This document shows positions 27,008 through 37,197 of a stretch of DNA of 64,000 nucleotides, piece by piece. Made by a program: the position numbers and the translations under genes. This DNA is from Lachnospiraceae bacterium (GTDB lineage Bacteria; Bacillota; Clostridia; Lachnospirales; Lachnospiraceae), in NCBI GenBank assembly GCA_024399135.1, contig JAKSHY010000001.1:186001-250000 (forward strand), in the 5' to 3' direction. The notes below the pieces were generated by a model that saw nothing but the letters and a program-made list of their open reading frames with translations, ran no database searches and had not been told where the DNA came from. Each line of letters starts with the position of its first letter. The first letter of the stretch is position 1.

Positions 27008-27838
27008 TTAAGCCTCAATACAATTATTCAATAACATAGCTATAGTCATAGGTCCAACTCCACCTGGAACTGGTGTAATAGCCTTACATTTTGGTTCAAC
27101 AAGATCAAAATCAACATCACCACAGATTTTGTTATTTTCATCTCTATTGATACCAACATCAATAACTACAGCGCCATCTTTTACATATTCATCAGTTACG
27201 AATTTAGGTTTTCCTATTGCAACAATCAAGATATCTGCTCTTTTACATACCTCTTTCAAATTCTGAGTTTTTGAATGAGCTACAGTAACAGTAGCATTTT
27301 CTCTAAGCATTAAAAGACTCATAGGCTTACCAACAATGTTAGATCTTCCAAGAATAACGCATTCTTTACCTGCAATTTCAATGTTACTTCTTTTAAGAAG
27401 CTGAATTATACCAGCAGGAGTACAGCTTACGAATCCCTTCTGTCCTATGCACAAAGCTCCAACAGATTGTGGATGAAAACCATCTACATCCTTAGCTGGA
27501 TCAATTGTTTTAATAATAACATCTTCATTAATATGAGATGGTAGGGGAAGCTGAACTAATATTCCGTTCACCTTATCATTAGCATTAAGTTCTTTAACTA
27601 ATTTAACTAATTCATCCTCTGAAGTATTTTCTGGTAACTCATAGCTCAATGAATCAATACCAATATACTCACAACCCTTTTTCTTATTACGAACATATAC
27701 TGTTGAAGCTGGATTATCTCCAACCTGAATTACCGCAAGACACTTAGTAATGCCCTGTTCCTTCATTTTTTCAACTTTTTCCTTTAATTCATCTTTTATA
27801 GTTTGAGAAATCACTTTTCCATCAATTAATGAAGCCAT
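27008..27838 (-). CDS. folD: Methylenetetrahydrofolate dehydrogenase/cyclohydrolase
   Basis: Bifunctional one-carbon enzyme interconverting 5,10-methylene-, methenyl- and 10-formyl-THF. At 276 residues it is the normal size. Motifs: TVYVRNKKKGCEYIGI with the catalytic Tyr/Lys, GILVQLPLPSHI, KDVDGFHP, the NADP site ILGRSNIVGKPMSLL and the C-terminal PVPGGVGPMTIAML. It lies downstream of fhs (11 bases), so together they convert formate to methylene-THF. Confidence 0.97.
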   Translation of the reverse strand: MASLIDGKVISQTIKDELKEKVEKMKEQGITKCLAVIQVGDNPASTVYVRNKKKGCEYIGIDSLSYELPENTSEDELVKLVKELNANDKVNGILVQLPLPSHINEDVIIKTIDPAKDVDGFHPQSVGALCIGQKGFVSCTPAGIIQLLKRSNIEIAGKECVILGRSNIVGKPMSLLMLRENATVTVAHSKTQNLKEVCKRADILIVAIGKPKFVTDEYVKDGAVVIDVGINRDENNKICGDVDFDLVEPKCKAITPVPGGVGPMTIAMLLNNCIEA

Positions 27839-27849
27839 TATTATCCCTC

Positions 27850-29520
27850 CTAAAATAATCCTGTAATAATACCATCATCTGTAACATCTATTCTATATGC
27901 TGCAGGCTCTTTAGGAAGTCCAGGCATTGTCATAATATCTCCTGTTAAAACAACTACGAATCCTGCACCTGCAGAAACATACATATCTCTAACATTCAAC
28001 TCAAAATCTTCAGGTCTTCCAAGCTTCTTAGGATCATCTGAGAGTGAATACTGAGTCTTAGCCATACACACCGGAAGATTTCCATAACCCAAAGATATAA
28101 GTTTCTTCATAGAGCTCTGAGCCTTTGAAGAATATGTAACACTATTGGCACCATAAATATTCTTGGCAACCTTATTGATCTTTTCATCAATAGAATCATC
28201 CATATTATATATAGGAGTAAAATCAGATTCCTTGGTCTCTAATGTCTTAATAACAGCATTAGCTAATTCTATTCCGCCTTCTCCACCTTTTGCAAAGACT
28301 TCTGATAATGCGAACTCACAGTTTCTTTCGAGGCAGAATTCTTCAACATACTTAAGCTCAGCATCTGTATCAGTATCAAATCTATTAAGTGTTACAACAA
28401 CAGGTACTTTATATTTTTGAAGATTCTCAATATGCTTTTCAAGGTTAACTATACCCTTTTTCAATGCATCTAAATTCTCATTCTTCAAATCTTCTTTTAA
28501 TACGCCACCGTTATATTTAAGTGCTCTTACTGTAGCAACTAAAACAATAGCATCTGGCTTAAGATCAGCCATCTGACATTTAATATCAAGGAATTTTTCT
28601 GCACCTAAATCTGCACCAAAACCAGCCTCTGTAATACAGTAATCTGCCATTTTAAGAGCAGCCTTGGTTGCAATAACAGAATTACAGCCATGAGCAATAT
28701 TAGCAAAAGGGCCACCATGTATTAATGCAGGAGTATGTTCAAGTGTCTGCAATATATTTGGCTTAATTGCGTCTTTTAATAATGCAGCCATAGAACCTAC
28801 TGCACCTAAGTCTTTTGCTGTAACAACTCCTCCAGCATAATTATAAGCAACAACCATTCTTCCAAGGCGTTCTTTTAAGTCTTTAATATCATTACTAAGA
28901 CATAATACAGCCATAATCTCGGAAGCAACAGTAATAACAAAATGATCTTCTCTTACGAAACCATCTGTCTTATTTCCAAGACCGATAACAATATTTCTTA
29001 ATGCGCGGTCATTCATATCAACGCAACGCTTCCATGTAATCTGTCTTGTATCTATTCCAAGTTCATTACCCTGATGAATATGATTATCAATTAATGCTGC
29101 AAGTAAATTATTCGCAGAAGTAATCGCGTGAAAATCTCCAGTAAAATGAAGATTTAAATCTTCCATTGGAACAACCTGAGAATAACCACCGCCAGCAGCA
29201 CCTCCCTTTACGCCAAAGCAAGGTCCTAGTGAAGGTTCTCTTAACGCAATGATTGCATTTTTATTAAGCTTTTTAAAAGCACATCCAAGTCCAACTGTTG
29301 TAGTTGTCTTTCCTTCGCCCGCTGGAGTTGGATTAATAGCAGTAACTAAAATAAGTTTGCCATTCTTATTATTCGCAATTTTATCAAGATATTCATCAGA
29401 AAGCTTAGCTTTATATTTTCCATATAATTCAAGCTCATCTTCAGCAATGCCAAGTTCTTTAGCAATATCTTTAATTGGTAACAATTTTGCTTCCTGTGCA
29501 ATTTCAATATCTGATTTCAT
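27850..29520 (-). CDS. fhs: Formate-tetrahydrofolate ligase
   Basis: ATP-dependent formylation of THF, 556 residues as usual. P-loop [14 protein letters not shown] near residue 65; [24 protein letters not shown], split over residues about 110-130; [28 protein letters not shown]; and a C-terminal [10 protein letters not shown]. In a fermentative anaerobe this feeds purine synthesis and other C1 needs. It is followed by folD and lies 13 bases after ftsK. Confidence 0.97.
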   Translation of the reverse strand: MKSDIEIAQEAKLLPIKDIAKELGIAEDELELYGKYKAKLSDEYLDKIANNKNGKLILVTAINPTPAGEGKTTTTVGLGCAFKKLNKNAIIALREPSLGPCFGVKGGAAGGGYSQVVPMEDLNLHFTGDFHAITSANNLLAALIDNHIHQGNELGIDTRQITWKRCVDMNDRALRNIVIGLGNKTDGFVREDHFVITVASEIMAVLCLSNDIKDLKERLGRMVVAYNYAGGVVTAKDLGAVGSMAALLKDAIKPNILQTLEHTPALIHGGPFANIAHGCNSVIATKAALKMADYCITEAGFGADLGAEKFLDIKCQMADLKPDAIVLVATVRALKYNGGVLKEDLKNENLDALKKGIVNLEKHIENLQKYKVPVVVTLNRFDTDTDAELKYVEEFCLERNCEFALSEVFAKGGEGGIELANAVIKTLETKESDFTPIYNMDDSIDEKINKVAKNIYGANSVTYSSKAQSSMKKLISLGYGNLPVCMAKTQYSLSDDPKKLGRPEDFELNVRDMYVSAGAGFVVVLTGDIMTMPGLPKEPAAYRIDVTDDGIITGLF

Positions 29521-29533
29521 AATCTTCCCCTTT

Positions 29534-32365
29534 TTATAATACAGACTGCTCGAACTCTTCAGGTGTCATCAATATAATTCTAGGTTTAGTACCTTCCTCT
29601 GGTCCAACAACACCATTTTCTGCAAGCGAATCCATTATTCTTGCAGCTCTGTTAAAGCCAATTTTGAACTTCCTTTGAAGCATTCCTATAGAACATTTTC
29701 CAGATTCAGTAATCAGTCTTCCTGCTTCAATATAATATTCGTCTAACGCATCATCATTTTGGCTATTCATATTACCTGCACCTGCAGATGATGAACTAGA
29801 CGATAGCTGTGATATTTTTTCCTGAATATCTGAATCAACAGCTTCTACATCATTATTATTTTTCAGGAAATCTACAACAGCTGAAACTTCCTGATCTGAA
29901 ACAAATGCGCCCTGAACTCTTGCAGGTTTAGTATATCCTTGTGGATAGAATAACATATCACCTTTTCCAAGAAGTTTTTCAGCACCAACCATATCAAGAA
30001 TAGTTCTTGAATCAGTACCACTCGATACAGCAAAAGATACTCTTGATGGCATATTTGCTTTAATTAATCCGGTAATAACATCAACTGATGGTCTTTGTGT
30101 TGCAATAATCAGATGAATACCAGCAGCTCTTGCAAGCTGTGCCAGTCGACAAATTGACTCTTCAACTTCTTTTCCTGCGACCATCATAAGATCTGCAAGC
30201 TCATCTACGATAACAACAAGCTGATACATTTTTTCCATAGGGTTTCCATTTATATCAAGCTCATTTTTAATTTTTTCATTATATCCTTTAAGATCTCTTA
30301 CTCCCCACTCGGCAAACTTCTGATATCTTTCATCCATCTCTCTTACTGCCCAGGCTAATGAAGCATTTGCTTTTTTAGGATCTGTAACAACAGGAATAAG
30401 AAGATGTGGGATCCCATTATATACACTAAGTTCTACAACCTTAGGATCAATCATTATCATCTTAACTTCATCAGGATTAGCTTCATATAAAATACTCATA
30501 ATAAGAGTATTAATACATACAGATTTTCCAGAACCAGTTGCTCCTGCAATTAACATATGAGGCATCTTGCCAATGTCTGCAACAACAACCTGACCCGCTA
30601 AATCTTTACCAACTGCGAAGCTTATTTTTGAAGTTGCATTCTTAAATTCCTTACTTTCAATCAAGTCTCTAAAAGCAACTGCACTGCTTTCTTTATTAGG
30701 AACTTCAATTCCAACCGCAGCTTTTCCTGGAATTGGAGCTTCAATTCTAATATCTGCAGCAGCAAGATTTAACTTCAAATCATCTGCTAATGACAAAATT
30801 TTAGAAACCTTAACTCCAGTTTTAGGAATTAATTCATACCTAGTGACTGAAGGTCCCTGACTAAAATTATCTATTTTAGCTTCAACATTAAAGCTCAATA
30901 GGACTTCTTCCAATTTTCTCGCCGTAGCAATTAACTCATTTCTATCGCCTGCTTTAGAACCATTACCTTTTTTCAATAAATCAATCGGAGGTTTCCTATA
31001 TGGCTTCTTTTTCTTATTCTTTTTAAATTCTGCATCCTTCGGTGCAAGTTCAGCTGCACCACCAGATTTAGTGCCAAACGTTCTTCCACCATTAGTATTT
31101 TCATGTTCGCCTGTAGCGAAAATACTTGAGTTCATCATTGATGCAACATTTCCAGGTCTTACTGGTGCAACATTCGATACACTATCTAAACTATTAGGTA
31201 TTGAATAGGACTCTTCATATGGTTCTTCATACGATTCTTCATATGAATCTTCATATCCTTCCTCATATTCATCAGTATAGGCACTTTCATTATCAGCATA
31301 TGATTCGTTATATGTATTATCATAATCCTCATCATAGATCTCTTCAGAATTATCAAAATTATAATGAATTTCAGATACTTCGTCCGAGCCTTCTACATAA
31401 GTATTAACACCTACATATTTTTCTTCATTTCTATTAACATACTCTTCTTCTATGTTAGTTAAATTAATTTCATGAATATCATCACGTTCCTTTATTTCAT
31501 TATCTAAAGGTTCATCTTCTTTAATCAAATTATATGTAGGCACACCGGAAACTTCTTTCATACTAAGAATTTTTTCGTTTTCAGCAACCTCTTTTTTAAT
31601 ATTCTTTTCTTCTAATTTTCTTTGTCGTTCTTCTAAAACACGTTCTCTTCTTGCTTCACGTTCCTCATAATGAAGTCTTGCAGACTCCTGAGATCTTTCA
31701 AATGCACGTTTCGATGTATTAGTAGCCTTTTTTACTCCGCCAAAGAATGATCTTTCTGTAATTAAAACAAGGCATATAATTGCAATAACTAATAAAAGAA
31801 TAATTAGACCTGCGCTACCAAGGCCCTTTCTTCCATAAAAGGACAATAAACCGCCAATCAGACCGCCTCCACTTGAATTCTCATAGTTAGACGAATAAGT
31901 ATATGTTTCTTTAACTACATCTAAAAATGTTAATCCTTCTGACAATTCATGTGAATTAAGAAGTATTAATCCACCAAAAGTAGAAATAACCATTAATAAA
32001 ACACTTAATGAAATACTTCTTCTTTTCGCCTTGCTATTTCCCTTATTCGCAACGCTAAAAAATACAATATAGGCAACAATTAATGGAAATATATATGCAG
32101 AAAAGCCAAAAAGGCCGAACATAATATCTGATACAGCATTACCAAATCCACCAAGTATTCTGAAATTACATAAAAACAGACATAATGCAAGAGTAAATAT
32201 ACCTATAATAAATATCTCATTTACTAAAGCTTCATTAATAGGTGCATTATCTGCAGCATTTTTAGAAGTACTTCTTGAAGATGTACTTCTAGTTGCATTG
32301 CTTCTTGTAGAATTGCTTTTTGAAGTTGTAGTTCTTTTATTCGTGCTATTACTACTTTGTGCCAT
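29534..32365 (-). CDS. ftsK: FtsK/SpoIIIE DNA translocase
   Basis: 943-residue septal DNA pump. After a Ser/Thr/Asn/Arg-rich start (1-40) come about four membrane helices (to about 200). A long acidic linker follows with repeated Tyr-Glu-Glu units near 345-390 (for example [19 protein letters not shown]). The motor domain has Walker [16 protein letters not shown], Walker [13 protein letters not shown] and [13 protein letters not shown]. The C-terminal gamma winged helix reads [21 protein letters not shown]. It segregates chromosome ends at division or sporulation; the sequence does not say which. It lies in the rex operon. Confidence 0.95.
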   Translation of the reverse strand: MAQSSNSTNKRTTTSKSNSTRSNATRSTSSRSTSKNAADNAPINEALVNEIFIIGIFTLALCLFLCNFRILGGFGNAVSDIMFGLFGFSAYIFPLIVAYIVFFSVANKGNSKAKRRSISLSVLLMVISTFGGLILLNSHELSEGLTFLDVVKETYTYSSNYENSSGGGLIGGLLSFYGRKGLGSAGLIILLLVIAIICLVLITERSFFGGVKKATNTSKRAFERSQESARLHYEEREARRERVLEERQRKLEEKNIKKEVAENEKILSMKEVSGVPTYNLIKEDEPLDNEIKERDDIHEINLTNIEEEYVNRNEEKYVGVNTYVEGSDEVSEIHYNFDNSEEIYDEDYDNTYNESYADNESAYTDEYEEGYEDSYEESYEEPYEESYSIPNSLDSVSNVAPVRPGNVASMMNSSIFATGEHENTNGGRTFGTKSGGAAELAPKDAEFKKNKKKKPYRKPPIDLLKKGNGSKAGDRNELIATARKLEEVLLSFNVEAKIDNFSQGPSVTRYELIPKTGVKVSKILSLADDLKLNLAAADIRIEAPIPGKAAVGIEVPNKESSAVAFRDLIESKEFKNATSKISFAVGKDLAGQVVVADIGKMPHMLIAGATGSGKSVCINTLIMSILYEANPDEVKMIMIDPKVVELSVYNGIPHLLIPVVTDPKKANASLAWAVREMDERYQKFAEWGVRDLKGYNEKIKNELDINGNPMEKMYQLVVIVDELADLMMVAGKEVEESICRLAQLARAAGIHLIIATQRPSVDVITGLIKANMPSRVSFAVSSGTDSRTILDMVGAEKLLGKGDMLFYPQGYTKPARVQGAFVSDQEVSAVVDFLKNNNDVEAVDSDIQEKISQLSSSSSSAGAGNMNSQNDDALDEYYIEAGRLITESGKCSIGMLQRKFKIGFNRAARIMDSLAENGVVGPEEGTKPRIILMTPEEFEQSVL

Positions 32366-32384
32366 AATAAATTAATAAATAGTT

Positions 32385-33800
32385 CTAATAATCAAAATCG
32401 TCATCTTCAAAATCGAATTCATTTTTATTATCGAATTCGGCTTTATCATCAATTGCATAATCAAAATCTTTAATCATTCTAAGGTTCTTCATTGAACCAA
32501 TCTTATTAAGCTTTTCATAACTGTCATCTAACGGATTAAGAGCAACAACATCCTTATAATTAGGCTGAAGTTTAACAACATTTTCTATACCAACCCCTGC
32601 CTTAACCATATTATCAGTCTGAATAATCTTCTTTAATTCATTATCATAAATACCAAATGAATTGTTTTCATCCTTAATAGAATCTAAATTGAATCTCAAA
32701 TCAACGTTTTTCTTTTTAGGTCCTGGAAGTGGATTATCTATATACTTAACCTTACGTCCATCCTCTGTAATGAAATAATTATCATCATTAATAAGTAAAG
32801 GAGTTGTTTTTCTGCCAATGAAGGCATGCTCTTGTTCAAGCATTAAAGGTCTTAATTTTTCTTGCTCTAGTTGTTTTTGAGCATCCATTTTTTTATTCTT
32901 TAATAATAATAATTCATCAATTAAAAACGCAAAGAAAATAACAACTAAAAGCCATATTGCTGCAGGTGTATTAAAATCCATGCATCGTTTAGGAAATTTT
33001 TTTAGCTGATCAATCCACCAGTAAAACTGATCTACTATTCCAAAACCTGTATATCCTGTGAATTTTAACAATGTAAAAAATAGACCAATAATTATTCCAA
33101 GCGCAAAATGCGAAAGCTGAGAAGAAAGAGACATAATCTTATCTTTATCTTCAATATTCGCATCTATTCTCATCTGAAGAGAAAATCTGTCATCCATTAA
33201 TCTGAAACTATTAAAGGAAATAATCGTAAAAATAATAAATGGAACGATTCCCAAATAATTCCAAACTAGGATTTTTCCAATAAAAATACCTATAACAACT
33301 ACAATCAGTTCATTTTTAATTGATCTATCCAGTATATGAGTTTGTATATATTTGAAATATAAGCTTAATGCAAAAAATATAACTGAAAAATAAAGCAAAA
33401 AATATTCTTCAGGAGATACCACTCTTAATAAGTCAATATATATTGGTGAAATTGCAAGCAATGTAGATGAAATAATTGCTGGCTTCTTTCCAAAAAAATT
33501 GAGGAAAGTAAACACGAAAAATACAAGTGCCAGCATTTCATAAGATAATTGAGCAACAAATATATTGTTTATATCATTCCCAAGAATCTTTATAAGTAGG
33601 ACAAGATTATTAATATATTCAAAACCAAGTCCTGAAGACAGCTGTCTTTCACCATTTTCAATATTAAAAAGTGCAAGCGAATAAAATCCATAACTATCTG
33701 TCATTACTCCGGAGTAACTAAACAAATAGTAAAGGACTCTAATTATAATTAAAAAAGCTACCCATAATGAAATTGATATAACTTTCTTATTCTGCTTCAT
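32385..33800 (-). CDS. Multi-spanning membrane protein, possibly GT-C glycosyltransferase-like
   Basis: Not recognised with confidence. 471 residues: seven to nine hydrophobic segments in about 1-320 and a long, charged, presumably cytoplasmic tail (about 320-471) ending in an acidic stretch, FDFEDDDFDY. The pattern of an early loop with acidic residues after the first helix (SGVMTDSYGFYSLALFNIENG) and loops like SPIYIDLLRVVSPEEYFLL recalls GT-C family membrane glycosyltransferases, but no decisive motif is seen. It is flanked by yebC (20 bases) and ftsK (19 bases) in the rex operon. Confidence 0.7.
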   Translation of the reverse strand: MKQNKKVISISLWVAFLIIIRVLYYLFSYSGVMTDSYGFYSLALFNIENGERQLSSGLGFEYINNLVLLIKILGNDINNIFVAQLSYEMLALVFFVFTFLNFFGKKPAIISSTLLAISPIYIDLLRVVSPEEYFLLYFSVIFFALSLYFKYIQTHILDRSIKNELIVVVIGIFIGKILVWNYLGIVPFIIFTIISFNSFRLMDDRFSLQMRIDANIEDKDKIMSLSSQLSHFALGIIIGLFFTLLKFTGYTGFGIVDQFYWWIDQLKKFPKRCMDFNTPAAIWLLVVIFFAFLIDELLLLKNKKMDAQKQLEQEKLRPLMLEQEHAFIGRKTTPLLINDDNYFITEDGRKVKYIDNPLPGPKKKNVDLRFNLDSIKDENNSFGIYDNELKKIIQTDNMVKAGVGIENVVKLQPNYKDVVALNPLDDSYEKLNKIGSMKNLRMIKDFDYAIDDKAEFDNKNEFDFEDDDFDY

Positions 33801-33820
33801 TCTTCTAATATTAATACTTA

Positions 33821-34549
33821 TTATTCATCCCAATTATGATAAACTGCCTGAACATCATCATCCTCATCCAAAAGATCTAATGTCTTCTGAATATTCTTGA
33901 TATCCTGTTCATCAGTCAGTGAAACATAGTTCTGAGGAATGAAAGTAACCTCAGAAGAAATCATAGGAATATTAGCATCAGTTAATGCCTTTAAAACTGC
34001 ATCAAAATCATCAGGAGCTGTGATAATTTCGAAGCTGTCATCTTCTTCAATGAAATCTTCTGCTCCAGCATCCAGGGAAAGCATCATGAGTTCATCTGAG
34101 TCTCCCTCATACTCTTCCTTATCAACAATAATCTGACCCTTTTGATCAAACATGAACGAAACACAGCCTGTAGTTCCCATATTTCCATAACCCTTAGTGA
34201 AGGCATTTCTTACATTTGCTGCAGTTCTATTCTGATTATCTGTAAGTGCATCAACAATTATAGCAATACCCTTAGGTCCATATCCTTCATAAGTAACATA
34301 CTTATAATTAACATTTCCAACATCACCAGCAGCCTTCTTGATACCTCTTTCTATAGTATCATTAGGCATATTATTAGACTTGGCTTTAGCAATAACCTGC
34401 GCAAGTTTAAAGTTATTAGCAGGATCTGGTCCACCCTCTTTTACTGCTACAGCAATTTCTCTACCAATGATAGTAAAAATCTTTCCTTTAGCAGCATCAT
34501 TTTTTTCCTTTTTGTGCTTAATGTTAGCAAATTTTGAATGTCCTGACAT
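33821..34549 (-). CDS. YebC/PmpR-family protein
   Basis: 242-residue member of the YebC family, whose members act as transcription regulators or, as recent work suggests for some, help translation at proline-rich stretches. Signature start MSGHSKFANIKHKKEKNDAAKG, split at about residue 20; FTIIGREIAVAVKEGG; then NMPNDTIERGIKKAAG and YEGYGPKGIAIIVDALTDNQNR. Length and motifs are normal. It lies 17 bases after alr. Confidence 0.95.
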   Translation of the reverse strand: MSGHSKFANIKHKKEKNDAAKGKIFTIIGREIAVAVKEGGPDPANNFKLAQVIAKAKSNNMPNDTIERGIKKAAGDVGNVNYKYVTYEGYGPKGIAIIVDALTDNQNRTAANVRNAFTKGYGNMGTTGCVSFMFDQKGQIIVDKEEYEGDSDELMMLSLDAGAEDFIEEDDSFEIITAPDDFDAVLKALTDANIPMISSEVTFIPQNYVSLTDEQDIKNIQKTLDLLDEDDDVQAVYHNWDE

Positions 34550-34566
34550 ATATTTCTCCTTTTTAA

Positions 34567-35769
34567 TTAAAAATCTTCATAGTAATCTTTTGTATACAAA
34601 ATTTTATTGTTCTGAGTAAATACTCTTGGAATACGTTTTCCGAAATCACAAGCCATCTCATAATTGAATCGACCTGAAATCTCTCCAAGTTCTTCCATTG
34701 ATATGTATTCTGAACCATCCTGCCCAATCAGTGTAACCGTATCTGATTCAGCAACATCCTCAACGCCAGTCACATCAACCATCAGCTGATCCATACAAAT
34801 TCGTCCAAGAATTTTACATCTTTGTCCCCTTATTAACACTTCAGCCTTATTTGACAAAGATCTAGGATAACCTTCTCCATAGCCTACAGGTACTGTCGCA
34901 ATAACCATATCTTTGTCCGAAATAAAAGTACCTCCATAACTAATAGAAGTTCCTGGTGGAATCTTTTTAATATAAACGATTTTAGAATGAAGAGAAAGAA
35001 CTGGTTTTAAACTGATTTTTTCTTTCGAAACTTCGTTAGATGGCCATAATCCATAAAGGATAATACCAGCTCTTACTAAATCCATATTAGCTTCTCTATA
35101 TTCGATTATTCCTGCCGAATTAGATATATGCTTATATGGAATTTTTATTCCAAGCTCTTCTTCTATTCTGTTAGCAAAATCTTTAAATATTTTAATCTGT
35201 TTTTCTGTATAGGCCCTGTCTTTTTCATCGGCCTTGGCAAGATGAGTAAATAGTCCCTCAATTTGAATTTCGGGATATTCCATTACCTTCCTAACAAATT
35301 CAATACCATCATCTGAAGGTGTGATACCTATTCTACCCATACCAGTATCAACCTTAATATGTACCTTAACCTTGTACTGATATTCTGTAGATGAAAGATT
35401 TCTGCATACTCGCGCTAAATCTTCAAGCATATCCTCTCTAAACACTGTAAAAGATACGTCTTTTAAAATAAGATTTTCATAAGAACTTGGAAAAGTGTAA
35501 CCAAGAACCAATAGAGGTTTGATGATTCCAGAATTTCTAAGAATCAATGCTTCCTCTGCAGTTGCAAGAGCGAATCCATATAACTTAGGCTGATTTTCTA
35601 AAAGTCTTGCTATCGGAACAGCCCCGTGACCATAGGCATCTGTTTTAAGCACTGCTAAAACCTTAGTATTATCATCAATTGAAGAGACAATATTATTAAA
35701 ATTATTCAAAGCCGCATCAAGGTTTATCTTGGCAAAAACCCTTTCGTAGCCGCCTTTTACATTAATCAT
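34567..35769 (-). CDS. alr: Alanine racemase
   Basis: PLP enzyme making D-alanine for peptidoglycan; 400 residues. The PLP lysine is in VLKTDAYGHGAVPIARLL (near residue 43) and the catalytic tyrosine in PGTSISYGGTF. GRICMDQLMVDVTG and KVDTGMGRIGI are further family marks. It overlaps the upstream coiled-coil gene by 4 bases (ATGA). Confidence 0.96.
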   Translation of the reverse strand: MINVKGGYERVFAKINLDAALNNFNNIVSSIDDNTKVLAVLKTDAYGHGAVPIARLLENQPKLYGFALATAEEALILRNSGIIKPLLVLGYTFPSSYENLILKDVSFTVFREDMLEDLARVCRNLSSTEYQYKVKVHIKVDTGMGRIGITPSDDGIEFVRKVMEYPEIQIEGLFTHLAKADEKDRAYTEKQIKIFKDFANRIEEELGIKIPYKHISNSAGIIEYREANMDLVRAGIILYGLWPSNEVSKEKISLKPVLSLHSKIVYIKKIPPGTSISYGGTFISDKDMVIATVPVGYGEGYPRSLSNKAEVLIRGQRCKILGRICMDQLMVDVTGVEDVAESDTVTLIGQDGSEYISMEELGEISGRFNYEMACDFGKRIPRVFTQNNKILYTKDYYEDF

Positions 35770-36380
35770 ATTAATTTAGCTTCCTTATATGTCATATCAA
35801 ATATTTCAATAACTTCAGGGCCAAAAATATCATGCATATATGAATATATACGCTGGTTCTGAGTTTCTTTATCAGTTTTTCGAACTAGATTCTTTTTAAG
35901 TTCTATACGAACCTGGGTAATCCATTTAGCAATTTCTTCAATATCCTCTTCATTATCCTTCATAAGAGAATAACAATTATCCATAAGAATCAACATAAGC
36001 TTTTTATTAGCTTCATCAATCATTTTAGGGAGATCTAATATATCATCCTCATACTGACTAATTTTTTCATTACATTCCGTAATTAAACGAGTATTTTCTT
36101 CAGCCTTCTTAGCTTTTTCATCTTCAGAAAGAGTTGATGATTCATCAGTGTTTTCCATAATTTCATCCATCAGCTTCTTCTTAAGCTTCTTAATTTCTTT
36201 AATTTCTGTATTCGCTTTTCCCTGAGCCTTTAATAACTCATTAACCTCATTTTCAAGCTCTGTGATTTCATCTGTACGGCCAATTGCATCCAGTAAATTA
36301 TGAAACTTCTTATCAATAGTACACACTGGTACCTTTTTAGTTTTTAATGCTTCTTCAAATTTATTCTGGCCGTTTGACAT
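35766..36380 (-). CDS. Conserved-looking coiled-coil protein of unknown function
   Basis: 204 residues, no signal peptide or membrane helix, highly charged. The middle (about 35-135) is rich in Lys/Glu heptads (ELENEVNELLKAQGKAN, EIKEIKKLKKKLMDEIM) and predicts long coiled coils. The C-terminal third (CYSLMKDNEEDIEEIAKWIT, SYMHDIFGPEVIEIFDMTY) looks more globular. I do not recognise a family. It lies 5 bases after rex and overlaps alr by 4, so it is firmly part of the rex operon and probably cytoplasmic. Confidence 0.7.
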   Translation of the reverse strand: MSNGQNKFEEALKTKKVPVCTIDKKFHNLLDAIGRTDEITELENEVNELLKAQGKANTEIKEIKKLKKKLMDEIMENTDESSTLSEDEKAKKAEENTRLITECNEKISQYEDDILDLPKMIDEANKKLMLILMDNCYSLMKDNEEDIEEIAKWITQVRIELKKNLVRKTDKETQNQRIYSYMHDIFGPEVIEIFDMTYKEAKLI

Positions 36381-36385
36381 AAATC

Positions 36386-37018
36386 TTATTCCTCGCCTCT
36401 GTTTATGTTATAACTAAGTTTCATTAACGAATCAGACAGATGAACATTTTCAACCTGAATGTGTGATGGAACATTTAAATCAATATGAGCAAAGTTCCAG
36501 ATTCCTTTTATTCTGGTTTTTGAAAGACGCTCTGCTACATTTAAAGCTGCCGTTTTAGGAATTGTTAAAACAGCTATATCTATATCATTTTCAGTAATAA
36601 ACTCCTCAAGACAATCAAGAGAAAGAACTTCTACATCTTTTATGCTTCTTCCTATTACATCAGGATTGACATCAAAAATACCCTTAAATATGAACCCTCT
36701 TCTTTCAAAATTCATATAGTTAAAAAGAGCATGTCCTAAATTACCGGCACCAATAATAATGAGATTATGGGTTTTATCCATTCCTAGAATCTTACCAATC
36801 TCATCATACAAGAATTCGACCTTATAACCGTATCCCTGCTGTCCGAATCCACCGAAATTATTCAAATCCTGACGAATCTGCGAAGCTGTAACCTTCATTC
36901 TTGAACTTAATTCCTGCGAAGAAATTCTTTCAACTCCCTCATCCTTTAGCTCACCTAAGTATCTTAAATACCTCGGCAATCTGCTTATTACAGCTTGCGA
37001 AATTTCTCTTGTTTCCAT
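36386..37018 (-). CDS. rex: Redox-sensing transcriptional repressor Rex
   Basis: NADH/NAD+-sensing repressor of fermentation and redox genes. N-terminal winged helix (about 1-75) with VISRLPRYLRYLGEL and VTASQIRQDLNNFGGFGQQGYGY (split here for length at about 45-66), then a Rossmann domain LIIIGAGNLGHALFNY. Length 210, as usual. The ATG at 37018 is preferred to the neighbouring TTG because GGGAG is seven bases upstream. It heads a long operon that ends with nfnAB and its promoter (37049-37077) carries a weak Rex-like palindrome, so autoregulation is plausible. Confidence 0.96.
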   Translation of the reverse strand: METREISQAVISRLPRYLRYLGELKDEGVERISSQELSSRMKVTASQIRQDLNNFGGFGQQGYGYKVEFLYDEIGKILGMDKTHNLIIIGAGNLGHALFNYMNFERRGFIFKGIFDVNPDVIGRSIKDVEVLSLDCLEEFITENDIDIAVLTIPKTAALNVAERLSKTRIKGIWNFAHIDLNVPSHIQVENVHLSDSLMKLSYNINRGEE

Positions 37019-37048
37019 CAATTACTCCCACTACACACAATTATAATA

Positions 37049-37077
37049 ATTTTAGTATAATGTGAAAAAATTGTCAA
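37049..37077 (-). promoter_or_regulatory. rex promoter with possible Rex operator
   Basis: Minus strand: TTGACA (37072-37077), 17-base spacer, TAAAAT (37049-37054). On the plus strand 37061-37076 reads TGTGAAAAAATTGTCA, an imperfect inverted repeat (4 of 6 arm bases) resembling Rex sites of the type TTGTGAA-n4-TTCACAA. Confidence 0.65.
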
Positions 37078-37146
37078 TTTTATAAAACTGCGAAACCACT
37101 AATATTTGTGTTTAAAATACATGTATTAATACAACATGTTGAATGC

Positions 37147-37175
37147 TTGAAAGTTTCATATATTTTAGTTAAAAT
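37147..37175 (+). promoter_or_regulatory. Candidate promoter of the ABC-F gene
   Basis: TTGAAA (37147-37152), 17-base spacer, TAAAAT (37170-37175), giving a short leader before GAGGT and ATG 37198. Other -10-like TATAAT sequences occur at 37041-37060, so the assignment is tentative. TGTATTAATACA, a 12-bp palindrome, lies near 37123-37134. Confidence 0.45.
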
Positions 37176-37197
37176 ATTTTCGTTTCGAGGTAAAAAT

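Noticed and set aside
31201-31407. His-rich 68-codon plus-strand frame
   Set aside because: It mirrors the acidic Tyr-Glu repeats of ftsK on the other strand.
34142-34537. Plus-strand frame of 131 codons
   Set aside because: Antisense to the strongly supported yebC gene; rich in Ser/Ile as expected for a shadow.
37022-37197. Antibiotic-type attenuator leader before the ABC-F gene
   Set aside because: A short palindrome is present, but no leader peptide with a ribosome binding site and no terminator-antiterminator pair can be made out.
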